DNA of 64,000 bases from Martinezella hainanensis (GTDB lineage: Bacteria > Pseudomonadota > Alphaproteobacteria > Rhizobiales > Rhizobiaceae): assembly GCF_900094555.1 (NCBI RefSeq), contig NZ_FMAC01000003.1, positions 62,001 to 126,000 on the forward strand. Direction: 5' to 3'. Made by a program: the position numbers and the translations under genes. Under the pieces are notes generated by a model. It was given only the letters and a program-made list of their open reading frames with translations, was not told where the DNA came from and ran no database searches. Below are positions 43,442 through 52,251 of this stretch, piece after piece; position 1 is the first letter of the stretch, and each line of letters starts with the position of its first letter.

Positions 43442-44791
43442 TTGAAGAAATTTCTTCTGGTTCTTCTTTTGATTGTCGTGCTTGCAGCCGGCGGCGTCGC
43501 ATGGTTCGTGACCCGCACGCCGGCATCCCCCTTCGACAATGTCGCCGCGACGCAGCCGCCCTCGGAGGAGGTGCTGCAGCACGGCGAATATGTCGCGCGC
43601 CTCGGCGATTGCGTTGCCTGTCACAGCACGCCGAAGAGCGCCCCCTTTGCCGGTGGGCTGCAGATGGGAACGCCGCTCGGCGCCATCTTCACGACCAATA
43701 TCACGCCGGACAAGGAAACCGGGATCGGCAACTATACGCTCGCCGATTTCGACCGTGCCGTCCGCCAGGGCATTGCCCGCGACGGACATCGCCTCTATCC
43801 GGCAATGCCCTATCCCTCCTACGTGAAGATGAGCGACGATGACATTCGTGCGCTCTATGCCTATTTCACGAGCAGGGTCGAACCCGTCCAGCAGGCGAAC
43901 AAGTCCTCCGACATCAAATGGCCGATGAACATGCGCTGGCCTTTGGCACTCTGGAACGCGGTCTTTACCGAGGGCGGAACCTATCAGCCAAAAACGGCCG
44001 GCGACGACCAGTGGAACCGGGGCGCCTATCTCGTTCAGGGGCCTGGGCACTGCGGCAGCTGTCATACGCCGCGAGCGATCACCATGGCGGAAAAGGCGCT
44101 CGACGAAAGCAGCCCGCTCTATCTTTCCGGCGCGCTTCTCGACGGCTGGTACGCTCCGAGCCTGCGCGGCGATCCCAACACCGGTCTTGGCCGGTGGAAC
44201 GAGGACGATATCTACGCCTTCCTCAAGAACGGCAGAAATACCCACGCCGTCGTCTTCGGTTCCATGGCGGATGCCTTTAACAATTCGACACAGTTCATGA
44301 ACGATGACGATCTGAAGGCCATCAGTCATTACCTGAAGTCATTGCCGGGCGATCCCGCCCGTGACGGAACGCCCTGGCAATATGATGATGCCACGGCGCA
44401 GAATGTCGCACTTCCCGCCCGCCAGCAGATTCCGGGCGCCCAGACATTCGTCGCAAAATGCAGTTTCTGTCACGGCGTCGACGGCCGCGGAAAGCAGCAA
44501 TGGATTCCGCCGCTCGCCGGCTCCGCCGCTTCGCTTACGAAGGAAAACGCGTCCCAGATCAACGTGACGCTGAACGGTTCCAGCCGCGTCGTGGCGAACG
44601 GAATCCCGGACGCCTATCGCATGCCGCCGTTCCGCCAGCAGCTTTCGGACCAGCAGATCGCCGATGTCCTGACATTCGTGCGCTCGTCCTGGGGAAATCA
44701 CGGCGGAGCGGTTGCAGCAAACGATGTGAAGGCCTTGCGTGAGCATACGGATCCGGCCAGCAGCAGCCCGATCATATTGCAGATGCGGTAG
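43442..44791 (+). CDS. Triheme cytochrome c, electron acceptor subunit of membrane-linked aldehyde dehydrogenase
   Basis: The protein has 449 residues. An N-terminal membrane anchor/signal (about 3-24) is followed by three cytochrome c domains with heme sites CVACH (57-61), CGSCH (204-208) and CSFCH (340-344). This layout is that of the cytochrome subunit of alcohol/aldehyde dehydrogenases. With the preceding IorAB-type subunits it forms a periplasmic three-component dehydrogenase feeding the respiratory chain. The start is TTG 43442 behind GAGGGC; no in-frame ATG lies close by. The RIME-like repeat separates it from the Mo subunit gene. Confidence 0.9.
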   Translation: MKKFLLVLLLIVVLAAGGVAWFVTRTPASPFDNVAATQPPSEEVLQHGEYVARLGDCVACHSTPKSAPFAGGLQMGTPLGAIFTTNITPDKETGIGNYTLADFDRAVRQGIARDGHRLYPAMPYPSYVKMSDDDIRALYAYFTSRVEPVQQANKSSDIKWPMNMRWPLALWNAVFTEGGTYQPKTAGDDQWNRGAYLVQGPGHCGSCHTPRAITMAEKALDESSPLYLSGALLDGWYAPSLRGDPNTGLGRWNEDDIYAFLKNGRNTHAVVFGSMADAFNNSTQFMNDDDLKAISHYLKSLPGDPARDGTPWQYDDATAQNVALPARQQIPGAQTFVAKCSFCHGVDGRGKQQWIPPLAGSAASLTKENASQINVTLNGSSRVVANGIPDAYRMPPFRQQLSDQQIADVLTFVRSSWGNHGGAVAANDVKALREHTDPASSSPIILQMR

Positions 44792-44939
44792 TTTTTGGCC
44801 GTGCCCCATCCTTGGCGGTGACAAGGAAGGGTGGAGATGCGGCATCGGGATTTCTGGCAGCGAGCGGTTCGGCGCAATCACCGAACCGCTTCGTGTGATT
44901 TTGTCTGGCAAGGTCTTTCAGCAGGCGGGATGGAGGACC

Positions 44940-46439
44940 TTAGCGTTCCTGCCCGGCAAGCTTGAGCGATTGTGCCCGCTTTCTTCTCCTGCTCACCCGG
45001 GACGACGGCATCTTGACCTGCCCTTCCTGCGGCAGGGAGATAATGGCCTTCAGACCGGGATTGTTGGGTTGAAGCAGGATATCGCCGCCGTGCTGCCGCG
45101 CAACGGCGCGGGCAATCGACAGGCCCAGTCCGACTCCGCCCGTGCCTCTGTTTCTCGACGCTTCCAGACGGAAGAAGGGCGCGAAGACTTTTTCCTTCAT
45201 GTCCTCGGGTATGCCCGGGCCATTGTCTTCGACGACGATATCGATGGTGCTGGCCGAATGGCAGATATAGACCTTGGCATGGCCGCCATAGCGCGCCGCA
45301 TTTTCCGTGAGATTGCGAACGGCGCGGCGCAAGCCATCGGGCCGGCAGCGATAGGTCGTCTTCGGTCCTTCTATATATTCCACCGGCAGGCCGAGATCGG
45401 CAAGGTCGTCGCAAATGCTGCCGACCAGTGCCTCCAGTTCGATGGCCCGCGTTTCCTCGGCTGTCGATTCACCACGCGCGAAGGAAATGGCGGCTTCCGT
45501 CATGCTCTGAAGCTCGTCGATGGTCGCCAGCATCTTCTGCTGGATATCGGCGTCCTTGACGAATTCCGCCCGTAACCGAAGCGAAGTCAGCGGCGTCCTG
45601 AGATCATGGCCGATTGCGGCCAGCATCCGGGTGCGATCGTCGACGAAGCGATGCAGACGCTCCTGCATTCTGTTGAATGCCTCGGCCGTGCGCCTGATGT
45701 CGTCAGGCCCTTCTTCGGGCAGCGGCGGAAGATTTTCGCCGCGTCCCAGGGCTTCCGCCGAAACGGCGAGCCGTCTTAGCGGGCGCGCGATGCGGCTGGC
45801 GATGAAGACACCGATCAGCGATAGGATAAGCGCCGTGGTCGCAAGCGAGGTGAGCGATTTCATATCCCACCAGCGGTCGCCGACATTCTTGTAGAATGCG
45901 GTGTTTAGCCAGACTCCGTCATTGAGCTTGATGGTCAGGCCGTATCCATTGCGGTCGCCGAAGTAGACGAATTTCGCAGGTTGCGGCAAGCTCCACAGGA
46001 CCGCGGGTGGGGTGGTCCAGTCCTCGCTGGCATTGGCCGCCATCGCCTGTCCGGACGTCAAATGATCGACATCGATGTTCGAACGCAAACCGTATTTCGC
46101 ACCGAGATCGATGAAATTCTCGATCGGCCGGGAAAGCTCGCTTGCCGCACGCGAGCGCCATTCACGGGCATCCGTCGGCTCCATAGGAGTTAGCCAGAAA
46201 CGTGAATAGCTGGTCTCGCTGGCAAGCAGAGCCTGTTCACGCAGCGGCTTGGGCATGGATTCCATCAACCGCGTGACGGAGGCGCAGCGGCTGAAGAATT
46301 CACTCTTCATAGCCGCGTGCAGCGCCTTGGTGCGTTCGTCCCAGGAAATCGAAAATGTCAGGCACTGCGAGACGACAAGGGCAAGCAGGGTAAAGCCGAT
46401 GAACTGAGCGGCAAGGCTCCTCCTCCACCAGTAGATCAT
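44940..46439 (-). CDS. Sensor histidine kinase (EnvZ-like architecture)
   Basis: The protein has 499 residues. TM1 is at about 8-30, followed by a periplasmic sensor of about 165 residues and TM2 at about 197-215, then a HAMP domain (RIARPLRRLAVSAEALGRGE). Phospho-acceptor His278 lies in IGHDLRTPLTSLR. The ATPase motifs are NLTENAARYGG, EDNGPGIP, FAPFFRLE and GGVGLGLSIARAV. The last about 30 residues are a basic tail. ATG 46439 overlaps the response regulator stop. The stimulus is unknown. It converges with the cytochrome c gene. Confidence 0.92.
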   Translation of the reverse strand: MIYWWRRSLAAQFIGFTLLALVVSQCLTFSISWDERTKALHAAMKSEFFSRCASVTRLMESMPKPLREQALLASETSYSRFWLTPMEPTDAREWRSRAASELSRPIENFIDLGAKYGLRSNIDVDHLTSGQAMAANASEDWTTPPAVLWSLPQPAKFVYFGDRNGYGLTIKLNDGVWLNTAFYKNVGDRWWDMKSLTSLATTALILSLIGVFIASRIARPLRRLAVSAEALGRGENLPPLPEEGPDDIRRTAEAFNRMQERLHRFVDDRTRMLAAIGHDLRTPLTSLRLRAEFVKDADIQQKMLATIDELQSMTEAAISFARGESTAEETRAIELEALVGSICDDLADLGLPVEYIEGPKTTYRCRPDGLRRAVRNLTENAARYGGHAKVYICHSASTIDIVVEDNGPGIPEDMKEKVFAPFFRLEASRNRGTGGVGLGLSIARAVARQHGGDILLQPNNPGLKAIISLPQEGQVKMPSSRVSRRRKRAQSLKLAGQER

Positions 46440-47161
46440 TCGAACCCCACATCCGCCGAGAGGCTGTAGCCGCCGCCCCAATGCGTCTTGATGACCGAAG
46501 GGTTCTTCGGGTCCGGCTCGATCTTCTTGCGCAGGCGGCTCACCTGATTGTCGATGCTTCTGTCGAAGATGTCGGCCGTCCTGCCGACCGTCAGGTCGAG
46601 AAGCTGCTCGCGGCTGAGCACAATGCCCGGGCGTTCGAGGAAGACTTTCAGAAGCCGGAATTCGGCGGTGCTGAGCGGGATTCCGACGCCATCGTCACCG
46701 GAAAGCTCCTGCCGCCCCATGTTGACGCGCCACTGACCGACACGAACGACCCTGGCCTTCTTCAGCGTTTCCCGCTGCTGCTGTGGCAGACCATTGACCC
46801 GGCGCAAGACAGCCCGGATGCGTGCGAGCAATTCGCGCGGATTGAACGGCTTCACCAGATAGTCGTCGGCCCCCAGCTCAAGGCCGATGATGCGGTCGGT
46901 ATCCTCGCTCATGGCCGTCAGGAAGATGATGGGAGTATCCGTCGTCGCCCTCAAATAGCGACAGACCGAGAGGCCATCTTCGCCCGGCATCATGACATCG
47001 AGAACGATCAGATCTACGGCACCGCGCTCAAGGACCCGCCTCAAGGCAAGCCCACTGTCGGCGACGCTGACCTTGTAGCCCTGCTGCTCGAGATATTGGC
47101 CGACAAGGTCCCTTATGTCCGAATGATCATCGACGACGGCGATATGGGCGGCTTTTTGCAT
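46436..47161 (-). CDS. OmpR-family response regulator
   Basis: The protein has 241 residues. The receiver has D11/D12, phospho-acceptor D55 (LIVLDVMMPGEDG), T in FLTAMS and K in DDYLVKPF. The winged-helix domain has LSTAEFRLLKVFLERPG, IDNQVSRLRKKIE and HWGGGYSL. ATG 47161 is preferred over GTG 47173. It overlaps its kinase gene by ATGA. The promoter should lie within 47162-47300. Confidence 0.92.
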   Translation of the reverse strand: MQKAAHIAVVDDHSDIRDLVGQYLEQQGYKVSVADSGLALRRVLERGAVDLIVLDVMMPGEDGLSVCRYLRATTDTPIIFLTAMSEDTDRIIGLELGADDYLVKPFNPRELLARIRAVLRRVNGLPQQQRETLKKARVVRVGQWRVNMGRQELSGDDGVGIPLSTAEFRLLKVFLERPGIVLSREQLLDLTVGRTADIFDRSIDNQVSRLRKKIEPDPKNPSVIKTHWGGGYSLSADVGFE

Positions 47162-47733
47162 GACAGTTTCCACGATCTGAAGTCACTTTACAGAAGGCCG
47201 CTTCGAGCCGCATCGAAAAAAGTGTATCAAAGTTTCACATAGATCGAGGGGTTGCGTGGTAAGCGGCGCTCCCACCTGAAAGCCTGGCGAGTGCCGATGC
47301 AAGCCGTATCGAGAGGATCCGGATTTCATCAAAACTGTCCTCGAAATCCAATCAATATTCCGCCCAAAAGCATCTCCCCGCAGCTGACAAACTATAGGGT
47401 TGTTGTCACATGGATGTGCCACGGACCGGCAAATTTGTAACAAGCTGTCGCAGCTCTCGGACCGTCGATATGCTCCGTCTCGACGGAATGCGGCGGTGAA
47501 ATCACCTGGCTTCGACCATGGTCAAATCCTGTTGCACCCTCTGCAAAATAGGCCGCTTGCGGCAGCTGTCCAATAATCATTGCAGCGCCGGTCTGTACCG
47601 GAGCCTATGGCTGGCGCTGCCATCGCCGGCGACAGGCTTTTACATCTCCGGCACAAAGCTGCGACATCAGCATCCTAACCTCCGGTTCGAAAATCACTTG
47701 CCCGGTCGAGAATATCGACGCTGACAGGAGGAT
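47162..47733. other. Divergent intergenic region
   Basis: This 572-bp region separates the response regulator gene (minus) from the small gene at 47734 (plus). No gene is recognised. It contains the nested inverted repeat at 47582-47620. Confidence 0.5.
47582..47620 (+). other. Nested inverted repeat in the leader of the 47734 gene
   Basis: GCAGCGCC (47582-47589) pairs with GGCGCTGC (47613-47620). Within it, CCGGT and ACCGG (47588-47601) form a smaller hairpin. It lies 114 bp before the start of the downstream gene. It could be an RNA structure or an operator; there is no T-run. Confidence 0.35.
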
Positions 47734-47997
47734 ATGGAATTGGCCATGGAATTATCACAGATCGCAACGCTTCGCCGCGTTCTCGAAATCTTCTGCGCCC
47801 GGCACGAACTGGAGTTTGCCGACAGGCCAGCGATCATCGCCGCCCGCGAGCTCATGAAATTTGCCGATGAGGGCGAAACCGATCCCGCCATTCTGGAGCG
47901 GCGTCTCGATGAGGCAATGCAGACTTACGGCGAACGTATGCTGCCCGCCCAGAGGGCCGTGGCATCGATGGGCGCCTTACCTGCGCGGCATCAATGA
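47734..47997 (+). CDS. Small conserved-looking helical protein of unknown function
   Basis: The protein has 87 residues and is mostly helical and charged: LRRVLEIFCARHELEFADRPAIIAARELM, ERRLDEAMQTYGERMLPAQ. Similar short proteins with no known role occur in rhizobia, by my recollection. AGGAGG lies only 2 nt before ATG 47734, so ATG 47746 (MELSQ) could be used instead. A 70-bp gap leads to the exported flavodoxin gene, which may be in the same operon. No function is assigned. Confidence 0.65.
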   Translation: MELAMELSQIATLRRVLEIFCARHELEFADRPAIIAARELMKFADEGETDPAILERRLDEAMQTYGERMLPAQRAVASMGALPARHQ

Positions 47998-48067
47998 TTG
48001 CCCGCAGTCGAGCTTGTCCCGTCATCTTCCGCATCTGAAAGCCTCATTGAAATCGGAAGGAAAACCC

Positions 48068-48646
48068 ATGCACCTTTCCCGCCGCACCGTATTGACATCA
48101 ATGGTGGCTGCGGCCGCCGCACCCAGATGGAGCTTCGCCGCAGACGAGCGGCGGATCCTGGTCGTCTATTATTCCTATACCGGCCACACCGGAGCGGTCG
48201 CCGAAAAGCTCCGTGCGCTTCTGGGGGCCGATCTCTTCGAGATACAGATGCGCGATCCCTATCCTCTCGACATGCAGCGCGCAGCCGAGCAATCCAAATA
48301 CGAGCTGGAAACGGGCGAGCTTCCCCCCTTGTTCGATGGGCTTCCCAATCTGTCGAAATACGACCTGATCCTCGTCGGAGGCCCAGTGTGGTGGAATACC
48401 ATCACGCCGCCCGTCATGAGCTTCCTCGAACACACGGATTTCGGCGGGCGGAAGGTTGCCCCCTTCGCCACATATGTGCTGGAACCGGCGCATTATGAAA
48501 GGAATTTTGCCGCGCAGGCACGCAGCGCTTCGCTTCTGTCCAGCCTGATGATCAGCGAATTCGAGGTCACGGAGAGGCTGGCGGACAAGGCCATCGCGTC
48601 CTGGGCTCTCAAAAACCTGCCAAAGGACGGACCGCAAGCTCTGTAA
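48068..48646 (+). CDS. Tat-exported flavodoxin-like protein
   Basis: The protein has 192 residues. The N-terminus HLSRRTVLTSMVAAAAAP is a Tat signal. The body is a flavodoxin of the Flavodoxin_4-like type: ILVVYYSYTGHTGAVAEKL holds the FMN phosphate loop, then YDLILVGGPVWWNTITPPVMSFLE. Most flavodoxins are cytosolic, so an exported one suggests a periplasmic redox task. SD AAGGAAAA precedes ATG 48068. The frame extends upstream to 47861 but overlaps the previous gene and lacks an SD. Confidence 0.88.
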   Translation: MHLSRRTVLTSMVAAAAAPRWSFAADERRILVVYYSYTGHTGAVAEKLRALLGADLFEIQMRDPYPLDMQRAAEQSKYELETGELPPLFDGLPNLSKYDLILVGGPVWWNTITPPVMSFLEHTDFGGRKVAPFATYVLEPAHYERNFAAQARSASLLSSLMISEFEVTERLADKAIASWALKNLPKDGPQAL

Positions 48647-48781
48647 GCTTGCCGACCCGGTTGGATTGCACTGCCCCGGCTGCCGGGCCGCGGCTTGATG
48701 TCACGATGGCGCTCTATTCTGCGGCTCGTACCTCGATGATATGCTGTATTCCCTAAGGCCATCCATCTGCGGAGATTCTCA

Positions 48782-49375
48782 ATGGGTGAAGCATTTCCTG
48801 CGACATCGATGCCGGATCGCGACTGGTGGACAGTGCTCTGGCCAAATCCGCTGGCGCTCCTCGAAGCACTCGGCATCAAGCCCGGCATGACCGTTCTCGA
48901 TCTTTGCTGCGGTGACGGCTACTTCACCGCGCCGCTGGCAAAACTCGTCGCCGGAAAGGTCTATGCACTCGATCTGGATGAAACCATGATTGAAATGGCG
49001 AGAGCGGAAGTCGATCGGCAAGCCGTCTCCGTGCGGCAGTGGATCCGTGCCGATGCCCGTGACATTGCAGACCACCTTCCCGAAAATGTCGATTATGTCC
49101 TGATGGCGAACACGTTTCATGGCGTACCGGATCAGCTCGGCCTCGTCCAAGCCGTTCATTCGGTGCTCGCTCCCAGGGGATCGTTTGGTATCGTCAACTG
49201 GGAGGCACGACCGCGCGAGGAGACCACGGTGCTTGGACTGCCGCGCGGCCCCAAGACCGAGATGCGCATGACGCCGGCGGATGTCGCCGCGATTGTCGAG
49301 CATGGCGGCTTCAGGTCCCGGGCCGTAATCGAGCTGCCGCCCTATCACTACGGTATTGTTTTCGTAGCCCTGTAA
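48782..49375 (+). CDS. Class I SAM-dependent methyltransferase
   Basis: The protein has 197 residues. SAM motif I is VLDLCCGDGYFT, motif II is VYALDLDETMIEMAR, and motif III-like stretches are ADARDIADHLPENVDYVLMANTFHG and VLAPRGSFGIVNW. The acceptor is not identifiable; the fold is close to UbiE-like small-molecule methyltransferases. It is monocistronic and converges with an MFS gene; a hairpin follows. Confidence 0.85.
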   Translation: MGEAFPATSMPDRDWWTVLWPNPLALLEALGIKPGMTVLDLCCGDGYFTAPLAKLVAGKVYALDLDETMIEMARAEVDRQAVSVRQWIRADARDIADHLPENVDYVLMANTFHGVPDQLGLVQAVHSVLAPRGSFGIVNWEARPREETTVLGLPRGPKTEMRMTPADVAAIVEHGGFRSRAVIELPPYHYGIVFVAL

Positions 49376-49535
49376 CCTCCCCCATCGGCCAATCATCCCG
49401 TGACATAACGCGCTCTTCCGCTCGATCAACAGCAAGTATTGCTATGTCACCTGGCCGTCGACAACCGCGGGCTAAAGCACAACGCCTGCCAAGACGAGCG
49501 GCGAACATGGATGGTGTGAACCATTCAGCATTTCC

Positions 49536-49564
49536 GGCGGCCCCGCCCAATCGCTGGGGCCGCC
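49536..49564. terminator. Hairpin between convergent genes
   Basis: GGCGGCCCC (49536-49544) and GGGGCCGCC (49556-49564) form a perfect 9-bp stem with an 11-nt loop. It lies 8 bp past the end of the convergent MFS gene. There is no T-run on either side. Confidence 0.5.
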
Positions 49565-49571
49565 ATATCAT

Positions 49572-50759
49572 TCAATTGAACGCTACAGCGCGCATCTTGC
49601 GAAGCGAGAGCGCGATCAACAGGCCAGCTATCGCAGCGACAGTGCCTGCCAGGAAGACGCTGCCATAGCCGGCTCGATCGGCCAAAAGGCCGGCGAAAGG
49701 CCCGGTCAGCCCATAGGCGAGGTCCTGGAAGGCCGAGAAGCCACCAAGCGCGGTACCACGCAAATGCGGCTCCACCCGCCGAACGACCTCGCGACCCATA
49801 GCTGGATAGATCAGCGAGCATCCGAGACCAGTCAAGAACGCCCCCGCCAGGGCGAGCATCGGATTGGGAGCGCTCCAGATCAGCAATTGACCGATCGCTT
49901 CGATCGCCAGTGACCCGACCGCGACCGCCAGACCGCCGATACGATCCGGCAGATGGCCGAAGAGTACGCGCACCAGAACAAAGCCGACACCGAAGGCCGT
50001 CAGGCCCAGCCCGGCATAGTCCCAGCCCCGATCGAGGAAGTAGAGCGTGAAGAAAGCACCGATCGCAGCGAAGCCTATGCCCTGAAAACACACGACCGCC
50101 CCATGCAGCCAGACCCTGCCGATGACGGCCCAGAAGGACGGGCGTTCCGCACCGGGATGTGGTGCTACGCTGGGAACCCGCCAGATCGCCATCATGCCAA
50201 GGAACGGCAGGACGGCGCTGATCGCCATTGTCCCGGCAAAGCCGAACCGGCCGAACAATGCCAGGCCGATCGGGCCGCCCACGGCAAGCGCTCCATAGAT
50301 GGCGGCGCCGACCAGCGCCAGGACCCTGCCGGAACGCGCCGGGCCGACGAAACCGATACCCCAGGCGATAATACCGACCGCAACCAGACTTTCGCCCAAC
50401 CCCAGAAGCAGGCGGCTCACAAGGAGAAGCAGGAAGGACGGCAGCGGCATGTGAGCCAAAAGGCCGGCAACCAATGCCATTGAGGCGCCGGCCACATAGA
50501 GAGCAAGACCCCGTATCACCGCCACCTTGGCACCGCGATGGTCGGAAAGGCTGCCGGCATAGCCGCGCGTGAGAATGGTCGCGAAAAAGGCGATGCCGAC
50601 GCCAAGTCCGGCCCAGACATTGCCGAACCGCAACTGCCCGCTCACATAAAGCGGCACGATCGGAAATGACATGCCGATGCAGAGATAGGAAATGAAAAGA
50701 ATGGCACTCAGCAGCAGAAGACGGCCGCGCGCCGGATCGGGTGTCGATTGAAAAGCCAT
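49572..50759 (-). CDS. MFS transporter (YhhS/AraJ-like)
   Basis: The protein has 395 residues with 12 membrane segments. The MFS A-motif variants are AGSLSDHRGAKVAVIRG and FGHLPDRIGGLAVAVG. MSFPIVPLYVSGQLRFGNVWAGLGVG at the start resembles the YhhS/YfcJ exporters. ATG 50759 has GGAG 7 nt upstream. A transcription terminator-like hairpin sits in its leader (50797-50837), behind a good sigma-70-like promoter. Expression is probably controlled by attenuation. The substrate is unknown; drug or metabolite export is likely. Confidence 0.88.
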   Translation of the reverse strand: MAFQSTPDPARGRLLLLSAILFISYLCIGMSFPIVPLYVSGQLRFGNVWAGLGVGIAFFATILTRGYAGSLSDHRGAKVAVIRGLALYVAGASMALVAGLLAHMPLPSFLLLLVSRLLLGLGESLVAVGIIAWGIGFVGPARSGRVLALVGAAIYGALAVGGPIGLALFGRFGFAGTMAISAVLPFLGMMAIWRVPSVAPHPGAERPSFWAVIGRVWLHGAVVCFQGIGFAAIGAFFTLYFLDRGWDYAGLGLTAFGVGFVLVRVLFGHLPDRIGGLAVAVGSLAIEAIGQLLIWSAPNPMLALAGAFLTGLGCSLIYPAMGREVVRRVEPHLRGTALGGFSAFQDLAYGLTGPFAGLLADRAGYGSVFLAGTVAAIAGLLIALSLRKMRAVAFN

Positions 50760-50796
50760 GATAATCTCCGGGCTTTTCCTCGATCGGCGAAGGCAT

Positions 50797-50837
50797 AAAA
50801 AAACGCACTCCGACCGACGAGGATCGTTGAGTGCGTT
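50797..50837 (-). terminator. Attenuator-like terminator in the 5' leader of the MFS gene
   Basis: Read on the minus strand, AACGCACTC and GAGTGCGTT form a 9-bp stem with further inner pairing (CGATC/GGTCG), directly followed by a run of T. It ends 38 nt before the MFS start codon, so it can end transcription before the gene. Upstream, CGGCCA/TGGCCG (50854-50868 region) and the palindrome TTGACGTCAA (50840-50849) could form alternative structures. Confidence 0.65.
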
Positions 50838-50880
50838 GCTTGACGTCAAACGCTTACGGCCAGCATGGCCGGCTGCCATT

Positions 50881-50909
50881 CCAATAGGCACTTGCCGAAT
50901 GACTGTCAA
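50881..50909 (-). promoter_or_regulatory. Sigma-70-like promoter of the MFS leader
   Basis: On the minus strand TTGACA (50904-50909) is followed after 17 nt by TATTGG (50881-50886). The -35 is perfect and the -10 is moderate. Transcription would begin near 50875, giving a leader of about 115 nt that includes the terminator-like hairpin. Confidence 0.5.
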
Positions 50910-51056
50910 CACGATGCCGGCAAAGCAGGGAGATCACCCGACGAAGTTCGGGCTTTCAAGATAGGCGCAGAACATGTCAGCCATGGTGTTTTCCATAGGC
51001 TTCGATCTCCCGCGCGGTTCGCAGGCCTCCGAAAACCGCTCCATGAGAAGAGCGGA

Positions 51057-51686
51057 TTACTCGGGGACTGGACCGCACCAGCCAGGCAGGTAATCCGCAT
51101 CCTTGCCCTTGGCAAGCTCGTGCGCCTTTTCCAGCGCGGCATTGAAATCCTTCTCAAGATCCTTGCGCTTGATGCGGCGACGTAAGAAATCCGCCCAGAG
51201 AAATTCGCTGAACGGCGTCGTGTCCTTGGCGTAGCCGCCGACATGGCGCAGCTCGCCAGCCAAGGAGCGATAGGGATCGTCGATCAGATCCTTGATATTC
51301 TTCGGGATGTCCTCATAGCCGCGGCGCTTCCCCTCTTCATCGAAGGGGTGCATCCTGTCATGACAGTCCATGACGAACCAGAAGGAATCCCGGTCAAGTC
51401 GGGAAAGATCGGCGACCGTCGTGACCAGAACATCCTTCACCCCTTCCTCATAAAGTGCGAGGGAAAGATGGTGATGATCGATGACATAGTATTTTCCGCG
51501 TGGCCCACGAATGGTCGGCACCATGTGATTTCCGAGGAACTCACCGGCCTTGTCGCCCGCTTCTTCCGCTTTGAGACGCCAAGCCTTACGCTTGGCCTTG
51601 ACCTCACGCATGCCGACGGTGATCTGTGTGGGTTTCAATTCTTCGATGGGAACTGGATGCAAGATCGGTTCGCGCAGCGTAACCAT
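51057..51686 (-). CDS. ParB-like nuclease-domain protein (ParBc_2-like)
   Basis: The protein has 209 residues. It resembles stand-alone ParB-like proteins of the ParBc_2 type: HPVPIEELKPTQITVGMREV at the start, then the active-site-like region GKYYVIDHHHLSLALYEEGV, and PYRSLAGELRHVGGYAK later. These are not chromosome-segregation ParB proteins, because the HTH and dimer domains are missing. Their function is unknown; related folds hydrolyse nucleotides or bind DNA. It appears monocistronic. Confidence 0.8.
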   Translation of the reverse strand: MVTLREPILHPVPIEELKPTQITVGMREVKAKRKAWRLKAEEAGDKAGEFLGNHMVPTIRGPRGKYYVIDHHHLSLALYEEGVKDVLVTTVADLSRLDRDSFWFVMDCHDRMHPFDEEGKRRGYEDIPKNIKDLIDDPYRSLAGELRHVGGYAKDTTPFSEFLWADFLRRRIKRKDLEKDFNAALEKAHELAKGKDADYLPGWCGPVPE

Positions 51687-51821
51687 TTGAAAGTTCTCCG
51701 CAAAGGCAGGACCGCCTTAGCGTAGCATAACCGGCCAATCCGGCAAGATCGACGTTACGCACCTGTCAGGCAAGCTGCGTCGACTGGAGAACAGCTCACA
51801 CTTGGACTATCAGATCACCCG

Positions 51822-51998
51822 TCATGCAGCCTTTTTGATCACCGTGAACTGCGAACGCCTGTAGAAGGCCAGCATTTCCCGCTCGAAACTTTCAACGGCA
51901 AGCACAACCCATGGCTCGTAATGCTCTCTGCGGGAGCGCATCCTGCGCCGGCCATCCATGTCGAGCATTCCGCGCAACGCCCAATCTACCAACCCCAT
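51822..51998 (-). CDS. Hypothetical small basic protein
   Basis: The protein has about 58 residues from ATG 51998 (MGLVDWALRGMLDMDGRRRM); an earlier in-frame start at 52052 adds 18 residues. Third codon positions are about 65-70% G/C, as in neighbouring genes. The C-terminal half (HYEPWVVLAVESFEREMLAFYRRS) looks like an amphipathic helix. The SD is poor. No family is recognised, so the call is tentative. Confidence 0.4.
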   Translation of the reverse strand: MGLVDWALRGMLDMDGRRRMRSRREHYEPWVVLAVESFEREMLAFYRRSQFTVIKKAA

Positions 51999-52251
51999 CC
52001 CATCACTCTCACCCTGCCAAGGTCCCTTCACCATCCGTCCTACCGGCCTCAATCGCGTCCGACGGCATGGCCAACGCTAAATAGGTAACCCCTGATCGAA
52101 GGAAAGGTGAAGAAACGTTGTATTAAGGTTTGTAACATGGGTTTGCCCGAGACTGTCGCATTGCGGCGACACCCGGCAGCCAATCCTGCATCGCGAAGAT
52201 CGTAAACGGGACTGAACGAGGCTGTCGGTGCCAGTTTCCATGGCGATGGGA

